Shown piece by piece: positions 52,062 to 63,360 of a stretch of 64,000 bases of DNA (within the stretch, counting starts at the first letter, position 1; the number at the start of each line of letters is the position of its first letter). Source of the stretch: Cruorifilaria tuberocauda (lineage: Eukaryota > Nematoda > Chromadorea > Rhabditida > Onchocercidae). The position numbers were made by a program, and so were the translations under genes. The DNA lies in NCBI GenBank assembly GCA_013365365.1, contig JABVXU010000090.1, positions 100,181-164,180 of the forward strand, in the 5' to 3' direction. Below the pieces are notes generated by a model. The model was not told where the DNA came from and made no database searches. It saw nothing but the letters and a program-made list of their open reading frames with translations.

Positions 52062-52366
52062 AATCAATAGATAAAGAAAAATGATAACCGATATGATATG
52101 AGAACGGTACTAAGTATTTGTGTTTCATTTTTATCAGTTTTATATTATAAATATCAATTATCAGTATACCGATATATATATGTAGCAAAAGGAAAGTGAT
52201 AAATACTTAGGAACAGAATTTCGATTGCATTATGTGATATTGCATAATATCGTTACCATGAAAAATTTTTGAAGTACTTAAAGAAAATCGTAGAGATTTA
52301 TGAAGATATGAATATGTTGTGTGTTTATTTCTGTTTGTTTCGGATTTTAATAGAATTCAAAGTAAA

Positions 52367-52377
52367 TTCATTTTCAG
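52367..52377 (+). promoter_or_regulatory. Candidate spliced-leader trans-splice acceptor
   Basis: TTCATTTTCAG lies 41 bases before the start codon of the FMRFamide-receptor-like gene. Confidence 0.5.
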
Positions 52378-52417
52378 GATAAGTTAAAACAAATTATTGA
52401 AACAAAGCGAATATTAG

Positions 52418-55400
52418 ATGGATTCAAGAAATCAATCCATTTGTACCAATACAACCATAAATGATGGTTCCTGTTACGGTTTACCAGTGTGTGGATATTG
52501 TTAAGATCTCAGTGTGACTGTTAAAACAAACAGTGACTATGAATTGTATAATATGGTATGATTTATTATAAAATCGATAATCCATGTGAATTATCATATT
52601 CATATGATTAGAAAATTTAAGGTAAAACTGATAAACTGATTAGCATAGTTTCCAGTTACAAATCGAATCATAAAAAGCTGACAGTTTTGATTTGTGACTA
52701 ATATTAAAGGACTTACTTACAATGAATAAAAGTTTTTGGATCAGTGTGATTAGAATAAGTAGATGCATTGAAAAAATTATTCCTCATCTTTGATTGCTTC
52801 TTTTTTCAACTTTTTTTCCTACTTTATTTTTGTTGAAAATTAAGATTTTCAAAGTTTTTTGGAAAAATTATAATTTTGATATTAATAGTGGCGACAAAGT
52901 ACAACTTAGGAATGGAAAGGAATTGATAAATATTTACTTCAGTTACATATACTTTTATCCTAACTTGTTTATAGGAAGGAAAATGCTCTCTGTTATACTT
53001 ACATTCTGCACTTTTTTCCGTATATAACTTACAAAAAATTTTTATGGCAAAATCAAATGTAATTAGACGTACGCGTAGGAAAGTCACGTTGCATTGTTCC
53101 TTTCAATTACCTGAAAATCATTTTCATTTCTTTATTAATCTTCAGGTGATTATTAGGATATTGTTACCAATAATTATGCGGAATGGAATTTCGGCTTTTA
53201 TTTATAGTCGGAAATCTATGCGCAGGTTCATTTTATCTCTCAATATCCGTTTTTCCGTTTACATATTTAAATTTTATTTATTGCAATAAACAAATTGGAA
53301 AATTACATGAGAATTGAGATTTCAGTAAATATAATGAATAAGATAAGAAGAAATTAGCACAAAATTTCCTTTTCATTTAAATGAATTTTCATTAATTTAC
53401 AGTTCGATGAATGTTTATTTGTGTGCATTAGCAATATCTGATATGATTATCATACTTACTGCATTTTTTCTATTTTTCATCGAAACTTTACGCTGTAAAT
53501 CATTGATACTATCAGAAATTTTTGCAATGCTTACACCGATAGTATTCCCGATCGCTCTTACTGCCCAATCTCTATCGGTGTTTTTGACTGTCACATCAAC
53601 TGTGATTGCTTTTTATTGATTTATTCGAATCCTAATCGCAGACGACGATTTTGCAGTACACCAATTGCTGTTAAGGTTAGTATTGATTGATTATTATCAG
53701 TAAAGTAAGTGTAACATAATCTGTATAAAGTGGGAAGTATTGTAAAGTAGGATGGTTTAATTAAACTTTCCTCTTATTATTCTTACTTGCAGCACTTTAA
53801 GAATTCCTTCTGCCTCTGAGCAAACTATTAAAGATTAAGTGAAAACTGAAGAAAAGCTTTTTCATATGGTTGGAATGATTTCGATGTTAGCAGTGATTTA
53901 CAATAGCCCACACATATTCGAAATAAATGTGATAACTTGTTGGAATATTGTTTGTGCAGAGAGGAGCGTTGATGTGTGTCCAAGCGATCCTCGACAAAGT
54001 CAGGTATCATGCCTTTTTCTCTCCTTCAGACTGATTAATATTAATTTCAATTTCATTAATACATATACTTCATTTAATTTATTAATTCCTCCCTCTAACT
54101 TATTCAACTTCTAACTTTTCAACATATACCTTAATTTGGGAGTCTTAATTTAACCGTGTTTTATTCAACTAGTTCTGTTATAGATATTTATTCAAAATTC
54201 TATTTGATTTTATTTTCTCACATTTTAATTCGATCTACTTTTCTATTATTCAATTTATGGATGTTCCTAACTAAAATATTGCATTATGGATCAATTAATA
54301 ACTTAATTTATCTATTAAAGCTTCCTAATAAATTATATGATTAATAAAAAGCTTTATGCTAATTCCCAACAATTTGCGAATGCTTTGTTGCAAATGGATT
54401 TGGAAATTAAATTTTTATTTGAAGAAAGAATTAATTTGTAAATTTTGGAAAAGCGAGATAATAGTGAGAGAAGGAACATGGGTTCATTCTCTTTGTCACA
54501 TTTTCTTGGCTAGAAAAGTTAATGAAGTTGAATAACTGAACGGTGAACGGTAAGGGAGAAGGAAATTGTAGTTGTATTTAACCATATACTATGCTTGGAT
54601 GTATACGATTGTTATGGCCATTGGTCCGGTTTTGACACTTGCTGTGCTTAATTCTGCCATAATTATTACAATATGGAATACATTATCGGTTTCCGGAGGC
54701 TCAGATATTGTTACGCTTATTCTTGTTGTTTGCCTTTTTATTACATGTAATATTTTGGTAAGCTTTATTTAATATTCATCAAATTTATGCTATATTCAAA
54801 ATCAGATATTAATTAGACTTCCGGAAATATTTGTAGAAATCATTAATAGCCAGGAAACATTTAGTTCAACTGATTTGTTGCTGCAAACAGACTACTGATT
54901 AGTAACTAATTATTGCTCGTTTGCTTTTTTTGTAATTTTGATATAAAGTTTTGGAAAGTTAACTTCCTAGCTTACTTGATTTACTGAATGATTAAAGATA
55001 TGATAAGTGAACTGATCAATCGATATCATTATAAGAAGAAGGAATAACAGCAAATTATTTATTAGTAATTAATTTTTTTGTTTCTTTGAAAGAGAATGTT
55101 AGCATAAAATAGTTGAAATCTCAAATAACGAATAAATATTAATTTAATTTTCCTTTAAACAATCTTTTTTGAACTTTCAATTTACGAATAATTTCAGAAA
55201 AAGGAATTTTCTGCTTAATTTTCCTTTTTCCAGCCATTAACTGTGAATTTTTTGGAATTAATATTTGGTTATATAAATTTATATTTAATCGATTTATCAA
55301 ATTTGATAGTTGTCCTCAATTCATCTTGCAATTTTCTTATTTATTATGCATTTGGAAATCGATTCCGAAAAACCGTAAAGGAATATACTGAAGTGATCTT

Positions 55401-55425
55401 TTACCGGGATCAACCAGAAAAATAA
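52418..55425 (+). pseudogene. FMRFamide-peptide-receptor-like GPCR with a frame break
   Basis: Exons are 52418-52486, 53146-53225, 53403-53675, about 53857-54003, 54572-54757 and 55234-55425. The first exon encodes a short extracellular end (NQSICTNTTINDGSC, with two N-glycosylation sequons). Helix two starts SSMNVYLCALAISD, the second extracellular loop has VCPSDPRQ, and helix seven has VLNSSCNFLIYYAFGNRFRK. These are hallmarks of nematode FMRFamide-like (FRPR/DMSR type) receptors. In exon three the frame ends at TGA 53617-53619; restarting one base over from about 53603 restores helix three's end as DCF..., where relatives have DRY/DRF. A second problem is exon four: the best acceptor (ACTTGCAG, about 53792) leads into in-frame stops, and only a weak acceptor at 53856 keeps the frame. 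The gene is therefore either a recent pseudogene or carries an assembly error. Helices five to seven are intact, and the third intracellular loop is unusually short. Confidence 0.8.
53601..53604 (+). other. One-base frame break in the receptor
   Basis: Upstream codons read SVFLTVTSTV; downstream the +1-shifted frame reads DCFLLIYSNPNRRRRFC. Together they match the end of helix three and the second intracellular loop of this receptor family if one base is missing here. It is placed between the last good codon of one frame and the first of the other. Confidence 0.7.
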
Positions 55426-56676
55426 TTTTGATGGTATAAAACGGAAAGCATAAATTGAATACGGTAAAACACTTTTTTAATTGTTCCTTTCGATTTTATT
55501 CTTCTCTAAAAAACCGGGTTTTTGTGAAATACTTTCGAGATCACAGCGTATTCTAAAAATAAAAAATTCCAAGCAAAGCTTCACTTGTTTCATGAAAAGT
55601 TCAAATTTCCTCAAATTTCACTTCATCAATAACTGAACAAATGACTTGATAAGGTCATAAGGTTATATAACTTTCTAATGAACAGAAATTTAACGAGTAG
55701 ATGTGGCTTTATTTCATAGGAAGAACTACTTTTATCATTTGTATGTATCGGTAACTGTGCTATTCTGTGATTACTCGTTAATTTTGCTGTTTAAAATAAA
55801 TTTGATTTTGAAATAATTTTAAGAATATCCATTTATACGTTAATTGAAAACCCTGAGAAATGCATCACTTCAAGGCTAGGTAATGAGCATTCAGAATTCA
55901 TGCACAATGGAATTAAATTGTTTTGATTGTGTCAGATGGTTTTAACTGTGGCTTATTTTGGGAATTTTTGATTAAATTCTAATAATTATTTGTTAATGAA
56001 ATAACATATTTGGGAGGACGTAAAGCAATTTTTCGCCTGTTTTCTTTTTTTGTTGACATTATCAAATTTATTTTGAACTTTTTGATTACATGCATTCTGT
56101 TGGCTCGATGTCAACATATACGGCAGGCTGTTTTCCAGCAGAATATTTCCAAAATTATCAGTTATGGCCTGGAATGTGATATAAAGAAAGAATGCCAAAG
56201 ACAATAATAACAAAACTATTTTTTGCTCATTAATTATATGTGCAAAAAAAGAAGAAAAAGATTATGAAATAATGAAACAGATATTCGAAGTAAGATGAAG
56301 TTCACAAAAAACTAAATGTCTTATTGTTTTCAACGAAGCAAAACATTACTTCGGTAAAACTTTAAAGTTTTAATTGTTTAATCCAAATTCTAACTTTATC
56401 AAAAAGATTATTCTTTGAAAACTAAAAAATTTATGATTTTTTTTAATTCAAAGTAATTATGAATATTGGCAGATATAATTTATTCATTTTGAACAATGTA
56501 TTAATTAAAAGAACGGATTTATGATATTGGTGGATGGAACAAAGAGCGCATTCAAATTGCGCCCTCAAATGAACATTTTAACATATTCAATGTTTCTTCA
56601 TTGCCAAATTTGTATACTTCTTCACATAGTTTTTATGGATGGTACCACGGTAGCATTTTTTATAAGTGACAATATT

Positions 56677-56745
56677 TTGGCACCATCCCCACTAAACATT
56701 ATCATTATTGTAACTCTGGAAGGTTAATTTCATAATAATATTCTG
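56677..56745 (+). repeat. 69-base dispersed repeat, copy one
   Basis: It matches 63932-64000 at 66 of 69 positions without gaps. Read in the frame open from 56521, it encodes LAPSPLNIIIIVTLEG followed by TAA. Two of the three differences between copies are silent third-position changes and the third lies after the stop. The sequences upstream of the repeat are unrelated. Confidence 0.85.
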
Positions 56746-58552
56746 ATCTTACGCTGACAGTCACTGTGTCCGTGTTTTGATGCTTGAAATCTTCTGAGTA
56801 TCAGATTCAGAATTCAGAAGTCTCATCTTCAATTCGAAACGTTTGTGATTCAATACTGGAATTAAAATCTCTTTCGCTTCAACCCAGTTAAAACTGAATT
56901 TCGAACTGTAAACCCTTGTCCAATACTCAATTCTCCGAGAATGCAATTGATTAGACCTTATGATAGCTTCCTTTCATGCGCAACTATGCAAAGACTATCT
57001 GATCAGTCAACAATTCATTTCATTTTATTTACTATTAATTATTTACTTCGACAAATAAATCGACGAAAGGTTGTCATTATCTGCGGATTACAACTGCGAA
57101 TCAGAATGAATGGCAATCACTACTCCAAACTATGCCACTGTCAAAACTTATGACGGTTAACTTATGCATGTTACTGTAAAACCGGATTCTTTATGTCTCT
57201 TCTGGAATGGATTAATCGAAAACCGGTCAATAATCGAGTGGTGATAAGTTGATTTCGTTTTTAATTTTTTGCACAGTGTTTCATACATTTTCGATCTTTC
57301 AGTATTTCTACACGAAACTGATTTTTGATCCGAAATCACAAAACATCGACTCTTTGTGTCGCAAACTTTCGTATTTTGTAAACAAACGAATAAAACGTTG
57401 CAAATAAATGCATGATTCCCATATCACGTCATCGATGACATTGTTGTTTTCTGAAATATAGACGGACACAAAGAGAACTTTTCAAGGTTGTTAACTCATC
57501 TCCGCTTATTACTTCCAATTTAACTGATAATTCTCTGCGTGGAATCGAACCGATGTTGTTATTTAGATTTCGAATGGAAATTCTATAAACTTACAGTAAA
57601 TATCACTTTTATCAAATGATAACTTGTCCTTCTCTTGGGGTACTGTTGATTTATGCGTCCATTTTTCTCGTTGAAAATTTAATTAAAATTTGATAGTCAC
57701 ATAATGAATGACAGTTCTTAGACTTGCTATGTTCCTTATTGTCATTCTCTGCTTCTTTAGTCAAAAAGTTGAAGATAACAATCCTAAAATTGTCAAATTA
57801 TAAATGGTAAATTTCATAATAAAATTGGCTGACATTTGAAAAAGCTTGGACCAAGTGTCGTTCAACTACTCTAACTTGATAATTCTGTCACGTAGAGGTA
57901 ATAACTTAAGTATATACCAAGAATATTTTCTAGAATACCGGTAGAAACAGTAGAATAAATTGAGTTGATAGTCATTTAATATCTAGTGGCAAGTCCATTT
58001 GACTGATCAATACTTAATCGACTGATCGTTCTATGATTGGAAATCTGTGATGGTTTCTCTAAAGCATTTCTATTGATTCTATTGAGATAAGTGAAAGTAT
58101 ACCAATGAACTGTATGACAGTATTCAACAAGGCCTAATATCCTTTTAGACTGAACCATGCAAAAGGTTAATTATAAAACAGTTAATTATGATAACTTGAA
58201 TCGGTATGCCATTCTCATGATACTGTCTCGGATAGCAATGTCGCCAAATACAACTATCATCCATTTTTCTTAGTTATTTATTTCATTTTGATTATTCAAT
58301 TTCCATATTTCTGCAATGACTCGAAATGTCTGTATGGAAAACGTATCTTTGTGTTAATAAATGTGGGCGCGAAACCTACAAACCGTTCTGGAAACCGTTC
58401 TGTCGTTAATTTCTTTCAATTCATTAGTTAAAGATCTTTTGTACTGTCATCATGATAGAAGTGGAGTCTCTTAATGCTTGCTGCCACCTTCATTGAAAAC
58501 CTTTTCAGCATTTCATTAGAACAAGAATGCGCAATAAGCGCAGAATTCTCCG

Positions 58553-58825
58553 TTAGCTATTACTGAGTGATTTCATGACACGTATCACGTTGATTGATTT
58601 CATGATACGTGTCACGTTGACTGATTTCAATGCGTGTAACAAAATGGAAAGTTTAACAAATCTTTTAATAGATGAAGTTTTTCCAAATTTCTTTTTGTGA
58701 AATCGCAAAGAATTTTTAATGATTGGCAATATTCTAATTGTTTCCGTTGACGTAATCTTGAAGTACACGTGAATTACGCCTTTCTCTGCTCGATATTTCT
58801 CAATGAGAAGTTCTGGCTTATTCAC
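58553..58825 (-). CDS. Possible repeat-ended ORF, 90 codons
   Basis: The minus-strand frame begins NKPELLIEKYRAEKGVIHVY and ends in a nine-residue repeat (KSVNVTRIM, KSINVIRVM, KSLSNS) encoded by the 27-base tandem repeat at 58568-58640. Its composition is basic and no family is recognised. It may be a fragment of a decayed gene. The upstream context lacks a convincing acceptor. Confidence 0.2.
   Translation of the reverse strand: MNKPELLIEKYRAEKGVIHVYFKITSTETIRILPIIKNSLRFHKKKFGKTSSIKRFVKLSILLHALKSVNVTRIMKSINVIRVMKSLSNS
58568..58640 (+). repeat. 27-base tandem repeat, 2.7 copies
   Basis: Units start at 58568, 58595 and 58622 with TGATTTCATGAYACGT; the third is truncated and diverged. Each full unit contains a near-palindromic TGACACGTATCA-like core. 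The unit length is a multiple of three. Confidence 0.85.
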
Positions 58826-59081
58826 GTTTACATTTTATTCTGTCGAGTAGCAGATTCAATACCATCTGAAGCAAATCGCTCTTCTTATTTAATTAAACTC
58901 TCATATTAGTAGATAGCGAGTAACATCTTTGTTTCAAAGTTTATCTGCACTTATTGACCATCGATTGATTCACCTACTCTTTGATATTTTATCGGATTAA
59001 TTAAATTAGCATTGGTTTTTAAGAAGTATTATTAAAGATGGAAAATGCAAAGGATTGTTAAACCTTAATTAAACTGATAAT

Positions 59082-59190
59082 TCACAAGTGTTCATGGAAA
59101 TCACTTGGTGCTTTCCCTGCAAGAATGATAGGATCTTCAAAGTTTCCATTATCAAAACACTTCTGTTTTTGACGCTTCTGATAACGATAC
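59082..59190 (-). CDS. Candidate terminal exon of a minus-strand membrane-protein gene, partial
   Basis: Below a minus-strand acceptor (ACAAATAG) a phase-2 exon reads YRYQKRQKQKCFDNGNF, then EDPIILAGKAPSDFHEHL, and stops at 59082. The basic start followed by an acidic tail resembles the cytoplasmic end of a single-pass or multi-pass membrane protein just after its last helix. This is inferred from composition only. Upstream exons were not resolved; they would have to lie in or beyond the region of the oppositely oriented CCP gene. Function unknown. Confidence 0.4.
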
Positions 59191-59766
59191 CTATTTGTTG
59201 ATCATTAAGAGATATGACGTTCTGTTACTTTATTATTATAGCGAATTGACTTGCACAGCCTTAATTATACCTTTGAAAATAACATGGTTAATAGTAGTAG
59301 TCATAGACTGGTCGTCATAATACTAAATATCGACTCTTTCATTATTTATTGAATATATTATCAAGAATGGAACAGTAAATTTTTCCAAGTAAGTAATTAA
59401 CTTACAAGGAAGATGAAGTTGGCAACAAAAAGATAAAACAATCAAAGAAAGTGAATTGAAAATGAATCTAAACTGAAATATATTATGAGGAAAAATATGA
59501 AGAAGAACTGGTTATTCTGATTCCAATCGCTGCATTTCGAGTAAAAAGTAGGCATTGTACTTTCATGTTGCAAACCTCCGTTAATCCCTCGACAAACGAC
59601 ACGCACATTTCTTTCATCTCAATCATTTCATAAAAAAATTCAGAGAACTTTTCAACTCATTGTTCTCGAGATGACTCACTCACTTGATCCATTCTACTAA
59701 TCGTTATTTCTCTTTCTCGTCTATGAATAAAATCAATTGATATTGTCTCATTAGAAAATTATTCGA
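59191..59766. other. Stretch between the minus-strand exon and the CCP gene
   Basis: It contains minus-strand segments of protein-like composition (for example near 59540-59640, reading EMCVSFVEGLTEVCNM) and a strong minus-strand donor GTGAGTGAG near 59680. They may belong to the gene ending at 59082, but no in-phase join was found. Confidence 0.3.
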
Positions 59767-59776
59767 TGCTTTTCAG
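59767..59776 (+). promoter_or_regulatory. Candidate spliced-leader trans-splice acceptor
   Basis: ATGCTTTTCAG ends 20 bases before the start codon of the secreted CCP gene, with no upstream coding exon. Confidence 0.55.
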
Positions 59777-59796
59777 ACTGAAACAAATTCATCAAA

Positions 59797-60883
59797 ATGA
59801 TCATCGTTCACATCATATTAGCATATGTGTTCACTGCAAAGACTGTCATTCCCATATTCAGAGGTTAGCATTTATTTGAATATTCTAAGATAGTATAGCA
59901 TCACAAGCTAGCAGTATGACTCATTCGGTCTAATTGATTTCCATTTTAATATTCTTCCATTTCTCGGCACCGAAATTAGTAAACTGATAAAGTTTCATAA
60001 TTGTGAATTGTTTTTGAAACATCTTAAGCCTTTTTATCGCTTCAGTCGGCTACTAGCTATCAAATTTAAGCAGAGATCACGAAGTCTGAAGATTTTAGCA
60101 ATTTTTGATTACTTTAAGCAATGTAGTAAAAGTGCTGAGAAGCACTAACAATCATCAATCTTTGTTTGTTACAAGATTAGGATAATAATTCTACTAATTT
60201 TCAGTTGATAGTTTTTAATTAACTTCAGATTTACGTATGCAAAAGTAAATTGAAAAATGTCTTGTTAGGTTACAATCAGTTGAGACTTAATTTCCAATAA
60301 TTTTAGATGAATGTGCTTTCTACCAACAGAATATCACGCCGTGTTCGCCTCCCAAATTATCAATTCCATATGTTGCTTATAAACCGGTAATAATCATATT
60401 GCTATAGAAAAAGTATAATTTAAATCTGTAAGCTTCTATTGTTTGTCTGTTCTAAAGTTTTATTTCTGATATGACACTTGTTTCTATTTAAAATATAGCA
60501 AATAATTCAGCTGTGCATATTTATGTTTCTTAGGTTGAGAACTGTTTTATAATATAAAACTGAAGGGAGATAATTTTAAAACAAATGAAATATTAAAATG
60601 GATTTAAAATTTCAGAGGAATTAAAGATAGAAATATGAAAGTGAATTTAGAGATAAAAAGTTCAAACAAAATAAGAAATTCGTGGTAATTGTCTTGTCAA
60701 AGTAATAATATTTCATTATAGGAGTTAATCAGTATGAATAATTTAAAATATCCGCATGGAACGGTTGCAATGCTTATATGTCCAGCTAATCATTACTTGG
60801 AAGTGGACGGTAGCCGTTGGCGAATTTGCAGAAATGGAGTTTGGAGCGGATCGTTTGGACGATGCAAACCATTGGGGACATGA
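59797..60883 (+). CDS. Small secreted single-CCP (sushi) domain protein
   Basis: Three exons join in phase: 59797-59863, 60307-60386 and 60722-60883, giving 102 residues. Residues 1-15 or so (MIIVHIILAYVFTAK) form a signal peptide. A CCP/sushi module spans about residues 34-98. Its four cysteines are at 35 (in PCSPPKL), 69 (LICPANHYLEVDG), 85 (WRICRNGVWSG) and 97 (GRCKP), with the family's Gly-Thr before the second cysteine and the conserved Trp at 90. In this family cysteines pair 1-3 and 2-4. An extra cysteine at 25 is unpaired within the module, and N31-I-T is a glycosylation sequon. CCP modules usually occur in arrays that bind complement or matrix proteins; a lone module in a tiny secreted protein is uncommon. 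A role at the host interface is inference. The short first exon and the SL acceptor support the start. Confidence 0.85.
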
Positions 60884-62575
60884 ATGGATGAAGCCTAATT
60901 CATTTGCGATATATTCAAATTAATTTCATTCAGCACTTTGCGCTTTATCTTTTGATTATGACAGTACCAGTACAAGGTGTGCATCAGTTGATTAACTCAT
61001 AAGCTTCTTCGGCATGAAACTGATTAACTGAAATGATTAAGTACTGCATGATAAATTGAATGGATTAAATATTGGCAGGTTTAAGAGTTTATGATCAATG
61101 AGGGAGCAATTTAATTATTGTATTACTATATTAAATGATTGCTTGACCTATTATTATACAAAATGAGATTGGAAAAATCATCGATCGTTCACTTTTCTGT
61201 ATGATAATATTGAATTAAACTTTGAATGACACTATATGACAGTATTGTTTTTCTAAATTTGTTTTCTGTTAAATTATTATTCAAAAATTATTATTAATAT
61301 TATTATTATTAGTATTATTAATAACATTATTAATATTATTATTAGTATTATTATTAGTATAAATTATTAGTAAAATTAGTATAAAAATAAATATTATTAT
61401 TACTAGTATTATTATTAAAAAATCTAAATAATTTTCTTTGGAATATTATAAAAACTGAAATTTATATCTATCACGTGGATTTATTAATGTGTTGTAATTT
61501 CCAATCATCGAAGAGATATTTCTTGTCTTGCGATAATAATTCTAAATTTAGTATTTAAATTTGAATATTTCAATCAAGGTAAAAACAGAACTACAGTGAA
61601 AATAACTGTGATATTGCTATCATAATAATTACATAATCAAATTTCCGCTTCACACCATCACTTATTATTTAAAATGAATACATTTGATAATTAAGCATTT
61701 GCAGTATTAAGTTGTGAAATAATCCGTTCGAAAGTTTGAGTGATGAAAGCGAAAATTGGTTAAACCCAATTTGAATCATTCTACTGTAATTGTATTCTCT
61801 TAAATATTCTTCGAGTAACGATCATTTGAAATAATACATGTCGTTTTAATATATCCAATTATTATTTCCCAATCATTCTTAGACTATAAGGGAAAAGTTT
61901 GTGGTCAGTGATCAGATCGAATATCAGTGAAGTTTTTTTCCACCGAAAGTAATAGCTGCTAATCACCGAGATAATGAAAATTCTCGACAATGATAAATCG
62001 TTGATGCTTACTGCCATTTGAAATCATAATGCAGTCTAAGTAGTAATTTTATCATGGCAGGGTCAAATTAAGCGACTAATTGCATGATAAGTTTCAAACT
62101 TTAATTTGAATTACTACCTCAGAATTCTTTATATCTCATTCAGCTATTACTATAAATAAATGCATAAATTGTGTAAATTTGTCAACTCTCATGCAATTTT
62201 ATTTGTTTTATTTACTAAATTTGTGAATAAAAATCTCAAGCACTAACATGTATGTCAGTCATATCTTTGTGTTTGAAAGATGGTGGCAATGAAGTTTGTA
62301 ATAGTTGTAGACAAATCGTTAAGATTTTCATTATCGATTCCTCTTAAATTACTTATCTTTAATATTTGGCAGTAAACTTTTTAATTCAAAAATGATAACA
62401 ATGAAAGGGAAGGATGGAAAAGTGACAATAATGATAATAGTATGCGTTAAAAAGATAAAATCTCGGCAAATCCAAGTCACTCATTAGGTTTTAGGTAATT
62501 GTTCTCTGTCGATTCTCTCTTAAAGTAATCATTTCAAATCAATTCGATACCATATTGATTCTCAATAAAATGTAG
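60884..62575. other. AT-rich intergenic stretch with ATT repeat
   Basis: It contains the ATT/AGTATT repeat at 61286-61417. No supported gene otherwise. Confidence 0.5.
61286..61417 (+). repeat. Imperfect ATT trinucleotide repeat
   Basis: About 130 bases dominated by ATT units, with AGT and AAT interruptions. Confidence 0.85.
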
Positions 62576-63360
62576 CACACTTTAATTTTGCTTATTTCTG
62601 CGATATTCCGATAAACTTCCCGCAAATTGCGATAAATCCCACTGCATTGGGGAAAGAGTGCACAACACATACTTCATTAATTCCAGTTGGTCCTCAAAGC
62701 GAATCTTCGATCTCTTCATCCAAATCACATCCTAGTTAGAATTACTTACTAAATTATATTGATAGTAACACTGATGTTGTTTGATAAGTAATTATTCGTT
62801 TCATAACATTTTCGAAATTTTATTCTCAATAAAAAAAGGTACTCCACTTCCAACTTCCTTTGGAAGTTCACCTCACGTAAAGAAATTTGAAAAATGTGCT
62901 TTTGGCGAAATAAATGCAACAATGTCGAATATCTTGAGATACGGTGAATTTATAAAGGTCAAAGTTATTTTATTACCTTTTCCATATGTAGCGTAGTAAT
63001 CTATCTTATCGTAAATGTTTGCGAATTCTCATCTATTGTCCTGTTTTATTGTAACAGTATTGATAAAATGATAATTTCCCACTTGTGCTTTAAATATTTT
63101 AACATATTATTTTGAAAATCTTCAATTGGTGTTCATGAGAGCAAAATTTCGGATATTCCAAACGATCGTATTTCTTTACCTATTTAAAATTCGATTGATT
63201 TGGAACTCTTTGATCTAATGAATGAGTTTCAGGCCATCTCTAATATTGCGATCTTATATTTCTTGTTGATTCATCACCGCCACCAGATTGCGCAAGTGTT
63301 CCATTAAGTCATCGTAACACTGCGCCAAATATTACAACAAATGAGTCATTTGTGAGTTAG
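62576..63360 (+). CDS. Candidate multi-exon plus-strand gene, ends unresolved
   Basis: Three coding-like stretches occur. Stretch 62576-62734 reads FPQIAINPTALGKECTTH then SLIPVGPQSESSISSSKSHP and ends at a GTTAGA donor in phase 1. Stretch 62839-62957 continues in phase (TPLPTSFGSSPHVKKFEK, then CAFGEINATMSNILRYGEF) but its acceptor AAAAAAAG is poor. Below the good acceptor GTTTCAG (ends about 63232) the in-phase frame reads AISNIAILYFLLIHH and ends at 63306. In the neighbouring frame a better-looking tail (VDSSPPPDCASVPL, then RNTAPNITTNESFVS) runs to TAG at 63358-63360. The mixture suggests either a frame break or wrongly chosen sites. The Ser/Pro-rich composition is distinctive; the family is unknown. 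Confidence 0.3.

Larger units (their letters stand above)
55426..59081. other. Intergenic stretch with decayed coding-like segments
   Basis: From about 56500 the base composition becomes more complex. Several 60-90 codon frames occur on the minus strand (56761-56946, 57157-57339, 57976-58158, 58553-58825), with protein-like but unrecognised peptides such as NKPELLIEKYRAEKGVIHVY. No splice joins them convincingly. They may be remnants of a degraded element or pseudogene. The 12-base word AAACCGTTCTGG occurs as a near-tandem pair near 58380. Confidence 0.35.

Noticed and set aside
54156..54344. Hydrophobic ORF within the receptor gene
   Set aside because: It lies inside the intron between receptor exons four and five, lacks splice phase with either, and is a pyrimidine-strand artefact.
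57530..57560. Perfect tRNA B-box word (GGTTCGATTCC) on the minus strand
   Set aside because: No A box lies at a suitable distance, the flanking bases do not form a T stem, and no acceptor stem can be drawn, so it is not a tRNA gene.
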